From: Odiellus spinosus
Taxonomy: Eukaryota; Arthropoda; Arachnida; Opiliones; Phalangiidae
Direction: 5' to 3'
Assembly (NCBI GenBank): GCA_963920705.1
Contig: OY987225.1
Span: forward strand, 12,852,829-12,916,828
DNA: 64,000 nt
Part shown: one piece after another, positions 25,060-37,692 of the stretch
How the letters are laid out: each line of letters begins with the position of its first letter
Position numbering within the stretch: position 1 is the first letter of the stretch
The notes under the pieces: generated by a model
Databases searched by the model: none
What the model saw: the letters and a program-made list of their open reading frames with translations, nothing else
Told to the model about the DNA's origin: nothing
Position numbers and translations under genes: made by a program

Positions 25060-26337
25060 AAGCTAACATGAACGAATTGCCTCGACTAAAGTCGAGGAGT
25101 TGTAATAAAACATTATCCATGGATTAGGTTTGTTCGTTTACAACCTAGATTAAAAATTAAAATATGGGGATTTTTTATTCCCTTTAAATTCCTTGTATAA
25201 GCATTCATAAGCTAACATGAACGAATTGCCTCGAATAAAGTCGAGGAGTTGTAATAAAACATTTTCCATGGATTAGGTTTGTTTGTTTGTAACCTAGATT
25301 AAAAATTAAAATATGGGGATTTTTTATTCCCTTTAAATTCCTTGTTTAAGCATTCATAATCTAACATGAACGAAAGAGGAGTTGTAATAAAACATTATCC
25401 ATGGATTAGGTTTGTTCGTTTGCAACCTAGATTAAAAATTAAAATATGGGGAATTTTTATTCCCTTTTATATTCCTTGTATAAGCATTCATAAGGTAACA
25501 TGAACGAATTACCTCGACTAAAGTCGAGAAGTTGTAATAAAACATTATCCATGGATTAGGTTTGTTCGTTTGCAACCTAGATTAAAAATTAAAGTATGGG
25601 GATTTTTTATTCCCTTTAAATTCCTTGTATAAGCATTCATAAGCTAAAAAGAACGAATTGCTTCGACTAAAGTCGAGGAGTTGTAATAAAACATTATCCA
25701 TTTATTAGGTTTGTTCGTTTGCAACCTAGATTAAAAATTAAAATATGGGGAATTTTTATTCCCTTTAAATTCCTTGTTTAAGCATTCATAAGCTAACATG
25801 AACGAATGAGGAGTTGTAATAAAACATTATCCATGGATTAGGTTTGTTCGTTTACAACCTAGATTAAAAATTAAAATATGGGGAATTTTTTTTCCCTTTA
25901 AATTCCTTGTTTAAGCATTCATAAGCTAACATGAACGAATGAGGAGTTGTAATAAAACATTATCCATGGATTAGGTTTGTTCGTTTGCAACCTAGATTAA
26001 AAATTAAAATATGGGGATTTTTTATTCCCTTTAAATTCCTTGTATAAGCATTCATAAGCTAACATGAACGAATTGCCTCGACTAAAGTCGAGGAGTTGTA
26101 ATAAAACATTATCCATGGATTAGGTTTGTTCGTTTGTAACCTAGATTAAAAATTAAAATATGGGTAATTTTTATTCCCTTTAAATTCCTTGTATAAGCAT
26201 TCATAAGCTAACATGAACGAATGAGGAGTTGTAATAAAACATTATCCTTGGATTAGGTTTGTTCGTTTGCAACCTAGATTAAAAATTAAAATATGGGTAA
26301 TTTTTATTCCCTTTAAATTCCTTGTATAAGCATTCAT
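25060..26337 (+). repeat. 1278-bp tandem duplication, first unit
   Basis: TGTTCGTTTACAACC at 25131, CTAACATGAACGAAAGAGG at 25361 and CTAAAAAGAACG at 25644 recur at 26409, 26639 and 26922, all offset 1278 bp. The unit holds about nine monomers, several of them short. The left edge is approximate. Confidence 0.85.
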
Positions 26338-27640
26338 AAGGTAACATGAACGAATTGCCTCGACTAAAGTCGAGGAGTTGTAATAAAACATTATCCATGG
26401 ATTAGGTTTGTTCGTTTACAACCTAGATTAAAAATTAAAATATGGGGATTTTTTATTCCCTTTAAATTCCTTGTATAAGCATTCATAAGCTAACATGAAC
26501 GAATTGCCTCGAATAAAGTCGAGGAGTTGTAATAAAACATTTTCCATGGATTAGGTTTGTTTGTTTGTAACCTAGATTAAAAATTAAAATATGGGGATTT
26601 TTTATTCCCTTTAAATTCCTTGTTTAAGCATTCATAATCTAACATGAACGAAAGAGGAGTTGTAATAAAACATTATCCATGGATTAGGTTTGTTCGTTTG
26701 CAACCTAGATTAAAAATTAAAATATGGGGAATTTTTATTCCCTTTTATATTCCTTGTATAAGCATTCATAAGGTAACATGAACGAATTACCTCGACTAAA
26801 GTCGAGAAGTTGTAATAAAACATTATCCATGGATTAGGTTTGTTCGTTTGCAACCTAGATTAAAAATTAAAGTATGGGGATTTTTTATTCCCTTTAAATT
26901 CCTTGTATAAGCATTCATAAGCTAAAAAGAACGAATTGCTTCGACTAAAGTCGAGGAGTTGTAATAAAACATTATCCATTTATTAGGTTTGTTCGTTTGC
27001 AACCTAGATTAAAAATTAAAATATGGGGAATTTTTATTCCCTTTAAATTCCTTGTTTAAGCATTCATAAGCTAACATGAACGAATGAGGAGTTGTAATAA
27101 AACATTATCCATGGATTAGGTTTGTTCGTTTACAACCTAGATTAAAAATTAAAATATGGGGAATTTTTTTTCCCTTTAAATTCCTTGTTTAAGCATTCAT
27201 AAGCTAACATGAACGAATGAGGAGTTGTAATAAAACATTATCCATGGATTAGGTTTGTTCGTTTGCAACCTAGATTAAAAATTAAAATATGGGGATTTTT
27301 TATTCCCTTTAAATTCCTTGTATAAGCATTCATAAGCTAACATGAACGAATTGCCTCGACTAAAGTCGAGGAGTTGTAATAAAACATTATCCATGGATTA
27401 GGTTTGTTCGTTTGTAACCTAGATTAAAAATTAAAATATGGGTAATTTTTATTCCCTTTAAATTCCTTGTATAAGCATTCATAAGCTAACATGAACGAAT
27501 GAGGAGTTGTAATAAAACATTATCCTTGGATTAGGTTTGTTCGTTTGCAACCTAGATTAAAAATTAAAATATGGGTAATTTTTATTCCCTTTAAATTCCT
27601 TGTATAAGCATTCATAAGGTAACATGAACGAATTGCCTCG
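26338..27640 (+). repeat. 1278-bp tandem duplication, second unit
   Basis: Directly adjacent second unit. Identity continues to about 27.67 kb, where the copies differ at TTTACAACC against TTTGCAACC. The near-identity suggests a recent unequal exchange or an assembly-level duplication. Confidence 0.85.
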
Positions 27641-27968
27641 ACTAAAGTCGAGGAGTTGTAATAAAACATTATCCATGGATTAGGTTTGTTCGTTTGCAAC
27701 CTAGATTAATAATTAAAATATGGGAATTTTTATTCCCTTTAAATTCCTTGTATAAGCATTCATAGGCTAACATGAACGAATTGCCTCGACTAAAGTCGAG
27801 GAGTTGTAATAAAACAATATCCATGGATTAGGTTTGTTCGTTTGCAACTTAGATTAAAATAAGGGGATTTTTTTATTCCCTTTAAATTCTTTGTATAAGC
27901 ATTCATAAGGTAACATGAACGAATTGCCTCGACTAAAGTCGAGGAGTTATAATAAAACATTATCCATA

Positions 27969-28238
27969 GAAAACATTATCCAATTATGGTATGAGATCAG
28001 ATCATAGAACTCTGATTCTATGCCTAAAGCCAAAGCTAAATTAAGTAAATTTTTCTATCGAACGAAAAGTTTCATTTTGTTTGACACGTAACCCCTGAAA
28101 AATAATTAAGCGAAATTTAATGTTAAGCGTCAATGGGAGAAAATCGTCTGTTATGTTTTTTTCTTAAATATTTCCGAGTGAATAAATCAGTTGTTTTGAA
28201 ATTTGAAACTCTAAATCTAATTATATTTAAAATTTAAT
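27969..28238 (+). repeat. Non-satellite cassette, copy 1 (270 bp, shortest form)
   Basis: Sequence unrelated to the monomer, entered after CATTATCCATA and left at TTTAAT before GTTGTAATAAAAC. Recognisable stretches are ATCATAGAACTCTG, GCCTAAAGCCAAAGC, GACACGTAACCCCTG and AAAATCGTCTGTTATG. A 22-bp satellite segment (27946-27967) is repeated after it (28239-28260) with one mismatch. This copy lacks 35 bp near its right end that copy 2 has, consistent with deletion between short TAAA-type repeats. No coding frame, tRNA fold or known family was recognised. Confidence 0.9.
28003..28022. repeat. Inverted repeat inside the cassette (7-bp stem)
   Basis: CATAGAA, six bases, TTCTATG: a perfect 7-bp stem with a CTCTGA loop. 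It is kept in the other cassettes except copy 4, where CAAAGAA (near 49239) breaks one pair. Confidence 0.6.
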
Positions 28239-30288
28239 GTTGTAATAAAACATTATCCATGGATTAGGTTTGTTCATTTGCAACGTAGATTAATAATTAA
28301 AATATGGGAATTTTTATTCCCTTTAAATTCCTTGTATAAGCATTCATAAGCTAACATGAACGAATTGCCTCGACTAAAGTCGAGGAGTTGTAATAAAACA
28401 TTATCCATGGATTAGGTTTGTTCGTTTACAACCTAGATTAAAAATTAAAATATGGGGATTTTTTATTCCCTTTAAATTCCTTGTATAAGCATTCATAAGC
28501 TAACATGAGCGAATTGCCTCGACTAAAGTCGAGGAGTTGTAATAAAACATTATCCATGGATTAGGTTTGTTCTTTTGTAACCTTGATTAAAAATTAAAAT
28601 ATGGGAATTTTTATTCCCTTTAAATTCCTTGTATACGCATTCATAAGCTAACATGAACGAATTGCCTCGACTAAAGTCGAGGAATTGTAATAAAACAATA
28701 ACCATGGATTAGGTTTGTTCGTTTGCAACCTAGATTAATAATTAAAATATGGGAATTTTTATTCCATTTAAATTCCTTGTATAAGCATTCATAGGCTAAA
28801 ATGAACGAATTGCCTCGACTAAAGTCGAGGAGTTGTAATAAAACATTATCCATTTATTAGGTTTGTTCGTTTGCAACCTAGATTAAAAATTAAAATATGG
28901 GGAATTTTTATTCCCTTTAAATTCCTTGTTTAAGCATTCATAAGCTAACATGAACGAATGAGGAGTTGTAATAAAACATTATCCATGGATTAGGTTTGTT
29001 CGTTTACAACCTAGATTAAAAATTAAAATATGGGGAATTTTTATTCCCTTTAAATTCCTTGTTTAAGCATTCATAAGCTAACATGAACGAATGAGGAGTT
29101 GTAATAAAACATTATCCATGGATTAGGTTTGTTCGTTTGCAACCTAGATTAAAAATTAAAATATGGGGATTTTTTATTCCCTTTAAATTCCTTGTATAAG
29201 CATTCATAAGCTAACATGAACGAATTGCCTCGACTAAAGTCGAGGAGTTGTAATAAAACATTATCCATGGATTAGGTTTGTTCGTTTGTAACCTAGATTA
29301 AAAATTAAAATATGGGTAATTTTTATTCCCTTTAAATTCCTTGTATAAGCATTCATAAGCTAACATGAACGAATGAGGAGTTGTAATAAAACATTATCCT
29401 TGGATTAGGTTTGTTCGTTTGCAACCTAGATTAAAAATTAAAATATGGGTAATTTTTATTCCCTTTAAATTCCTTGCATAAGCATTCATAAGGTAACATG
29501 AACGAATTGCCTCGACTAAAGTCGAGGAGTTGTAATAAAACATTATCCATGGATTAGGTTTGTTCGTTTACAACCTAGATCAAAAATTAAAATATGGGGA
29601 TTTTTTATTCCCTTTAAATTCCTTGTATAAGCATTCATAAGCTAACATGAACGAATTGCCTCGACTAAAGTCGAGGAGTTGTTATAAAACATTATCCATT
29701 TATTAGGTTTGTTCGTTTGTAACCTTGATTAAAAATTAAAATATGGGGATTTTTTATTCCCTTTAAATTCCTTGTATAAGCATTCATAAGCTAACATGAA
29801 CGAATTCCCTCGACTAAAGTCGAGGAGTTGTAATAAAACATTATCCATGGATTAGGTTTGTTCGTTTGCAACCTAGATTAAAAATTAAAATATGGGGATT
29901 TTTTATTCCCTTTAAATTCCTTGTATAAGCATTCATAAGCTAACATAAACGAATTGCCTCGACTAAAGTCGAGGAGTTGTAATAAAACATTATCCATGGA
30001 TTAGGTTTGTTCGTTTGTAACCTAGATTAAAAATTAAAATATGGGATTTTTTATTCCCTTTAAATTCCTGTATAAGCATTCATAAGCTAACATGAACGAA
30101 TTGCCTCAACTAAAGTCGAGGAGTTGTAATAAAACATTATCCATGGATTAGGTTTGTTCGTTTGCAACTTAGATTAAAATATGGGGATTTTTTTATTCCC
30201 TTTAAATTCTTTGTATAAGCATTCATAAGGTAACATGAACGAATTGCCTCGACTAAAGTCGAGGAGTTATAATAAAACATTATCCATA
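28239..30288 (+). repeat. Satellite array between cassettes 1 and 2
   Basis: About 2.05 kb of ordinary and 133-bp monomers. The first unit carries GCAACGTAGATTAATAATT, a combination seen only right after cassettes and in a few related units. The last unit has the 7-bp deletion (AGATTAAAATATGG) and AAGGTAAC that precede every cassette. No gene is visible. Confidence 0.95.
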
Positions 30289-30592
30289 GAAACATTATCC
30301 AATTATGGTATGAGATCAGATCATAGAACTCTGATTCTATGCCTAAAGCCAAAGCTAAATTAAGGAAATTTTTCTATCGAACGAAAAGTTTCATTTTGTT
30401 TGACACGTAACCCCTGAAAAATAATTAAGCGAAATTTAATGTTAAGCGTCAATGGGAGAAAATCGTCTGTTATGTTTTTTTCTTAAATATTTCCGAGTGA
30501 ATAAATCAGTTGTTTTGAAATTTGAAACTCTAAATCTAATTATATTTAAATTTCATGTTTTAAGAGAGAATTTCATTGTATTAAAATTTAAT
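30289..30592 (+). repeat. Non-satellite cassette, copy 2 (304 bp, intermediate form)
   Basis: Same sequence as copy 1 plus the TTTCATGTTTTAAGAGAGAA segment, but lacking the 45-bp segment with CGTGCCAGATTGTG found in copies 3-7. A plus-strand open frame (30452-30703, 83 codons) runs from here into the satellite. It is broken by small indels in the 350-bp copies and reads into repeat sequence, so it is not considered a gene. Confidence 0.9.
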
Positions 30593-31520
30593 GTTGTAAT
30601 AAAACATTATCCATGGATTAGGTTTGTTCATTTGCAACGTAGATTAATAATTAAAATATGGGAATTTTTATTCCCTTTAAATTCCTTGTATACGCATTCA
30701 TAAGCTAACTTGAACGAATTGCCTCGACTAAAGTCGAGGAATTGTAATAAAACAATAACCATGGATTAGGTTTGTTCGTTTGCAACCTAGATTAAAAACT
30801 AAAATATGGGGATTTTTTATTCCCTTTAAATTCCTTGTATAAGCATTCATAAGCTAACATGAACGAATTGCCTCGACTAAAGTCGAGGAGTAATAAAACA
30901 TTATCCATGGATTAGGTTTGTTCGTTTGCAACCTAGATTAAAAACTAAAATATTGGGATTTTTTATTCCCTTTAAATTCTTTATATAAGCATTCATAAGC
31001 TAACATGAACGAATTGCCTCGACTAAAGTCGAGGAGTTGTAATAAAACATTATCCATGGATTAGGTTTGTTCGTTTGCAACCTAGATTAAAAATTAAAAT
31101 ATTGGGAATTTTTATTCCCTTTAAATTCTTTGTATAAGCATTCATAAGGTAACATGAACGAATTGCCTCAACTAAAGTCGAGGAGTTGTAATAAAACATT
31201 ATCCATGGATTAGGTTTGTTCGTTTGCAACTTAGATTAAAATATGGGGATTTTTTTATTTCCTTTAAATTCCTTGTATAAGCATTCATAAGGTAACATGA
31301 ACGAATTGCCTCGACTAAAGTCGAGGAGTTGTAATAAAACATTATCCATGGATTAGGTTTGTTCGTTTGCAACCTAGATAAAAACTAAAATATGGGGATT
31401 TTTTATTCCCTTTAAATTCTTTATATAAGCATTCATAAGCTAACATGAACGAATGAGTTGTTATAAAACATTACCCATGTATTAGGTTTGTTCGTTTGCA
31501 ACCTAGATCAAAAATTAAAA

Positions 31521-31586
31521 TATGGGGATTTTTTATTCCCTTTAAATTCCTTGTATGGGGATTTTTTATTCCCTTTAAATTCCTTG
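31521..31586 (+). repeat. 33-bp local tandem duplication within a monomer
   Basis: The segment from TATGGGGATTTTTT to AAATTCCTTG (31521-31553) is immediately repeated (31554-31586), giving one over-long monomer. A simple slippage event seen once in the window. Confidence 0.85.
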
Positions 31587-34500
31587 TATAAGGATTCATA
31601 AGCTAACATGAACGAATTGCCTCGACTAAAGTCGAGGAGTTGTAATAAAACATTATCCATGGATTAGGTTTGTTCGTTTGTAACCTAGATTAAAAATTAA
31701 AATATGGGGATTTTTTATTCCCTTTAAATTCCTTGTATAAGCATTCATAAGCTAACATGAACGAATTGCCTCGACTAAAGTCGAGGAATTGTAATAAAAC
31801 ATTATCCATGGATTAGGTTTGTTCGTTTGCAATCTAGATTAAAAATTAAAATATGGGAATGTTTTTCCCTTTAAATTCCTTGTATACGCATTCATAAGCT
31901 AACATGAACGAATTGCCTCGACTAAAGTCGAGGAATTGTAATAAAACATTATCCATGGATTAGGTTTGTTCGTTTGCAACCTAGATTAAAAACTAAAATA
32001 TGGGGATTTTTTATTCCCTTTAAATTCCTTGTATAAGCATTCATAAGCTAACATGAACGAATTGCCTCGACTAAAGTCGAGGAGTTGTAATGAAACATTA
32101 TCCATGGATTAGGTTTGTTCGTTTGCAACCTAGATTAAAAACTAAAATATGGGGATTTTTTATTCCCTTTAAATTCTTTATATAATCATTCATAAGCTAA
32201 CATGAACGAATTGCCTCGACTAAAGTCGAGGAGTTGTAATAAAACATTATCCATGGATTATGTTTGTTCGTTTGCAACTTAGATTAAAAATTAAAATATG
32301 GGAATTTTGATTTCCTTTAAATTCTTTGTATAAGCATTCATAGGCTAACATGAACGAATTGCCTCGACTAAAGTCGAGGAGTTGTAATAAAACAATATGA
32401 ATGGATTAGGTTTGTTCGTTTGCAACCTAGATTAAAAATTAAAATATGGGGATTTTTTATTCCCTTTAAATTCCTTGTATAAGCATTCATAAGCTAACAT
32501 GAACGAATTGCCTCGACTAAAGTCGAGGAGTTGTAATAAAACATTATCCTTGGATTAGGTTTGTTCGTTTGCAACCTAGATTAATAATTAAAATATGGGA
32601 ATTTTTATTTCCTTTAAATTCCTTGTATAAGCATTCATAGGCTAACATGAACGAATTGCCTCGACTAAAGTCGAGGAGTTGTAATAAAACAATATGAATG
32701 GATTAGGTTTGTTCGTTTGCAACCTAGATTAAAAATTAAAATATGGGGATTTTTTATTCCCTTTAAATTCCTTGTATAAGCATTCATAAGCTAACATGAA
32801 CGAATTGCCTCGACTAAAGTCGAGGAGTTGTAATAAAACATTATCCATGGATTAGGTTTGTTCGTTTACAACCTAGATTAAAAATTAAAATATGGGGAGT
32901 TTTTATTCCCTTTAAATTCCTTGTATAAGCATTCATAAGCTAACATGAACGAATTGCCTCGACTAAAGTCGAGGAGTTGTAATAAAACATTATCTATGGA
33001 TTAGGTTTGTTCGTTTGCAACCTAGATTAAAAATTAAAATATGGGGAATTTTTATTCCCTTTAAATTCCTTGTATAAGCATTCATAAGGTAACATGAACG
33101 AATTGCCTCGACTAAAGTCGAGGAGTTGTAATAAAACATTATCCATGGATTAGGTTTGTTCGTTTGCAACCTAGATTAAAAATTAAAATATGGGGAATTT
33201 TTATTCCCTTTAAATTCCTTGTATAAGCATTCATAAGCTAACATGAACGAATTGCCTCGACTAAAGTCGAGGAGTTGTAATAAAACATTATCCTTGGATT
33301 AGGTTTGTTCGTTTGCAACCTAGATTAATAATTAAAATATGGGAATTTTTATTTCCTTTAAATTCCTTGTATAAGCATTCATAGGCTAACATGAACGAAT
33401 TGCCTCGACTAAAGTCGAGGAGTTGTAATAAAACAATATGAATGGATTAGGTTTGTTCGTTTGCAACCTAGATTAAAAATTAAAATATGGGGATTTTTTA
33501 TTCCCTTTAAATTCCTTGTATAAGCATTCATAAGCTAACATGAACGAATTGCCTCGACTAAAGTCGAGGAGTTGTAATAAAACATTATCCATGGATTAGG
33601 TTTGTTCGTTTACAACCTAGATTAAAAATTAAAATATGGGGAGTTTTTATTCCCTTTAAATTCCTTGTATAAGCATTCATAAGCTAACATGAACGAATTG
33701 CCTCGACTAAAGTCGAGGAGTTGTAATAAAACATTATCTATGGATTAGGTTTGTTCGTTTGCAACCTAGATTAAAAATTAAAATATGGGGAATTTTTATT
33801 CCCTTTAAATTCCTTGTATAAGCATTCATAAGGTAACATGAACGAATTGCCTCGACTAAAGTCGAGGAGTTGTAATAAAACATTATCCATGGATTAGGTT
33901 TGTTCGTTTGCAACCTAGATTAAAAATTAAAATATGGGGAATTTTTATTCCCTTTAAATTCCTTGTATAAGCATTCATAAGCTAACATGAACGAATTGCC
34001 TCGACTAAAGTCGAGGAGTTGTAATAAAACAATATGAATGGATTAGGTTTGTTCGTTTGCAACCTAGATTAAAAATTAAAATATGGGGATTTTTTATTCC
34101 CTTTAAATTCCTTGTATAAGCATTCATAAGCTAACATGAACGAATTGCCTCGACTAAAGTCGAGGAGTTGTAATAAAACATTATCCATGGATTAGGTTTG
34201 TTCGTTTACAACCTAGATTAAAAATTAAAATATGTGGATTTTTTTTTATTCCCTTTAAATTCCTTGTATAAGCATTCATAAGCTAACATGAACGAATGAG
34301 GAGTTGTAATAAAACATTATCCATGGATTAGGTTTTTTCGTTTGCAACCTAGATTAAAAATTAAAATATGGGGAATTTTTATTCCCTTTAAATTCCTTGT
34401 ATAAGCATTCATAAGGTAACATGAACGAATTGCCTCGACTAAAGTCGAGGAGTTGTAATAAAACATTATCCATGGATTAGGTTTGTTCGTTTGCAACCTA

Positions 34501-34619
34501 GATTAAAAATTAAAATATGGGGAATTTTTATTCCCTTTAAATTCCTTGTATAAGCATTCATAAGCTAACATGAACGAATTGCCTCGACTAAAGTCGAGGA
34601 GTTGTAATAAAACAATATG

Positions 34620-36250
34620 AATGGATTAGGTTTGTTCGTTTGCAACCTAGATTAAAAATTAAAATATGGGGATTTTTTATTCCCTTTAAATTCCTTGTAT
34701 AAGCATTCATAAGCTAACATGAACGAATTGCCTCGACTAAAGTCGAGGAGTTGTAATAAAACATTATCCATGGATTAGGTTTGTTCGTTTGCAACCTAGA
34801 TTAAAAATTAAAGTATGGGGATTTTTTATTCCTTTTAAATTTCTTGTATAAGCATTCATAAGCTAACATGAACGAATTGCCTCGACTAAAGTCGAGGAGT
34901 TGTAATAAAACATTATCCTTGGATTAGGTTTGTTCGTTTGCAACCTAGATTAATAATTAAAATATGGGAATTTTTATTTCCTTTAAATTCCTTGTATAAG
35001 CATTCATAGGCTAACATGAACGAATTGCCTCGACTAAAGTCGAGGAGTTGTAATAAAACAATATGAATGGATTAGGTTTGTTCGTTTGCAACCTAGATTA
35101 AAAATTAAAATATGGGGATTTTTTATTCCCTTTAAATTCCTTGTATAAGCATTCATAAGCTAACATGAACGAATTGCCTCGACTAAAGTCGAGGAGTTGT
35201 AATAAAACATTATCCATGGATTAGGTTTGTTCGTTTACAACCTAGATTAAAAATTAAAATATGGGGATTTTTTATTCCCTTTAAATTCCTTGTATAAGCA
35301 TTCATAAGCTAACATGAACGAATTGCCTCGACTAAAGTCGAGGAGTTGTAATAAAACATTATCTATGGATTAGGTTTGTTCGTTTGCAACCTAGATTAAA
35401 AATTAAAATATGGGGAATTTTTATTCCCTTTAAATTCCTTGTATAAGCATTCATAAGGTAACATGAACGAATTGCCTCGACTAAAGTCGAGGAGTTGTAA
35501 TAAAACATTATCCATGGATTAGGTTTGTTCGTTTGCAACCTAGATTAAATATTAAAATATGGGGAATTTTTATTCCCTTTAAATTCCTTGTATAAGCATT
35601 CATAAGCTAACATGAACGAATTGCCTCGACTAAAGTCGAGGAGTTGTAATAAAACAATATCCATGGATTAGGTTTGTTCGTTTGCAACCTAGATTAAAAA
35701 TTAAAATATGGGGATTTTTTATTCCGTTTAAATTCCTTGTATAAGCATTCATAAGCTAACATGAACGAATTGCCTCGACTAAAGTCGAGGAGTTGTAATG
35801 AAACATTATCCATGGATTAGGTTTGTTCGTTTGCAACCTAGATTAAAAACTAAAATATGGGGATTTTTTATTCCCTTTAAATTCTTTATATAATCATTCA
35901 TAAGCTAACATGAACGAATTGCCTCGACTAAAGTCGAGGAGTTGTAATAAAACATTATCCATGGATTATGTTTGTTCGTTTGCAACCTAGATTAAAAATT
36001 AAAATATGGGGAATTTTTATTCCCTTTAAATTCCTTGTATAAGCATTCATAAGGTAACATGAACGAATTGCCTCGACTAAAGTCGAGGAGTTGTAATAAA
36101 ACAATATGAATGGATTAGGTTTGTTCTTTTGCAACCTAGATTAAAAATTAAAATATGGGGATTTTGTATTCCCTTTAAATTCCTTGTATAAGCATTCATA
36201 AGCTAACATGAACGAATTGCCTCGACTAAAGTCGAGGAGTTGTAATAAAA
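34620..36250 (+). repeat. Higher-order repeat block, copy 1 of the 4366-bp offset pair
   Basis: AATATGAATGG at 35060 and 36103 recur at 39426 and 40469, both offset 4366 bp. The marker at 34614 recurs at 38983 (offset 4369), the 3-bp difference matching a TTA deletion (CATCCATGG) near 39131. The copies diverge after about 36250. Confidence 0.85.
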
Positions 36251-36830
36251 CATTATCCATGGATTAGGTTTGTTCGTTGGTAACCTAGATTAAAAATTAA
36301 AATATGTGGATTTTTTTTTATTCCCTTTAAATTCCTTGTATAAGCATTCATAAGCTAACATGAACGAATGAGGAGTTGTAATAAAACATTATCCATGGAT
36401 TAGGTTTTTTCGTTTGCAACCTAGATTAAAAATTAAAATATGGGGAATTTTTATTCCCTTTAAATTCCTTGTATAAGCATTCATAAGGTAACATGAACGA
36501 ATGGATTAGGTTTGTTCGTTTGCAACCTAGATTAAAAATTAAAGTATGGGGATTTTTTATTCCTTTTAAATTCCTTGTATAAGCATTCATAAGGTAACAT
36601 GAACGAATTGCCTCGACTAAAGTCGAGGAGTTGTAATAAAACATTATCCATGGATTAGGTTTGTTCGTTTGCAACCTAGATTAAAAATTAAAGTATGGGG
36701 ATTTTTTATTCCTTTTAAATTCCTTGTAAAAGCATTCATAAGCTAACATGAACGAATTGCCTCGACTAAAGTCGAGGAGTTGTAATAAAACAATATCCAT
36801 GGATTAGGTTTGTTCGTTTGCAACCTAGAT

Positions 36831-37261
36831 TAAAAATTATAATATGGGTTTTTTTTATTCCCTTTAAATTCCTTGTATAAGCATTCATAAGCTAACATGA
36901 ACGAATTGCCTCGACTAAACTCGAGGAGTTGTAATAAAACATTATACATGGATTAGGTTTGTTCGTTTACAACCTAGATTAAAAATTAAAATATGGGGAT
37001 TTTTTATTCCCTTTAAATTCCTTGTATAAGCATTCATAAGCTAACGTGAACGAATTGCCTCGACTAAAGTCAAGGAGTTGTAATAAAACATTATCCATGG
37101 ATTAGGTTTGTTCGTTTGCAACCTAGATTAAAAATTAAAATATGGGGAGTTTTTATTCCCTTTAAATTCCTTGTATAAGCATTCATAAGCTAACATGAAC
37201 GAATGAGGAGTTGTAATAAAACATTATCCATGGATTAGGTTTGTTCGTTTGCAACCTAGAT
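36831..37261 (+). repeat. 431-bp trimeric higher-order repeat, unit 1
   Basis: Three monomers (about 149, 149 and 133 bp). Diagnostic features are TAAAAATTATAATATGG, CCTCGACTAAACTCGAGG with TTATACATGG, AAGTCAAGGAG, and a final dyad-less unit. Next unit begins exactly 431 bp on. Confidence 0.85.
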
Positions 37262-37692
37262 TAAAAATTATAATATGGTTTTTTTTTATTCCCTTTAAAT
37301 TCCTTGTATAAGCATTCATAAGCTAACATGAACGAATTGCCTCGACTAAACTCGAGGAGTTGTAATAAAACATTATACATGGATTAGGTTTGTTCGTTTA
37401 CAACCTAGATTAAAAATTAAAATATGGGGATTTTTTATTCCCTTTAAATTCCTTGTATAAGCATTCATAAGCTAACATGAACGAATTGCCTCGACTAAAG
37501 TCAAGGAGTTGTAATAAAACATTATCCATGGATTAGGTTTGTTCGTTTGCAACCTAGATTAAAAATTAAAATATGGGGAGTTTTTATTCCCTTTAAATTC
37601 CTTGTATAAGCATTCATAAGCTAACATGAACGAATGAGGAGTTGTAATAAAACATTATCCATGGATTAGGTTTGTTCGTTTGCAACCTAGAT
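37262..37692 (+). repeat. 431-bp trimeric higher-order repeat, unit 2
   Basis: Repeats every diagnostic base of unit 1 at +431 bp (for example GAATGAGG 37201 to 37632). Related monomers with CTAAACTCGAGG and TTATACATGG recur near 44256, 44990 and 45440 in another arrangement. Confidence 0.85.

Larger units (their letters stand above)
17400..27968 (+). repeat. Satellite array, second domain
   Basis: Continues the same monomer family in the same orientation. It holds many 133-bp dyad-less units (near 17842, 18422, 18555, 19135, 20161, 21172, 21604, 22619). It has a GTAACATGAACG subtype (AAGGTAAC in place of AAGCTAAC) and a subtype with TAATCTAACATGAACGAAAGAGG near 20728, 24498, 25361 and 26639. 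The final monomers before 27968 are the shortened, GTTATAATAAAAC-bearing kind that always precedes the non-satellite cassette. No gene is visible. Confidence 0.96.

Noticed and set aside
28003-28050. tRNA-like stem and loop in the cassette (ATCATAGAACTCTG, GCCTAAAGCC)
   Set aside because: Only one stem of 7 bp with a 6-base loop; no acceptor stem, D arm or T-arm consensus could be placed around it.
30452-30703. Plus-strand open frame of 83 codons across cassette 2
   Set aside because: The 350-bp cassettes carry indels at the start of this frame (a shorter T-run after GTTATG, and AATAAAATCAG), and the 3' half reads into the satellite. No recognisable protein.
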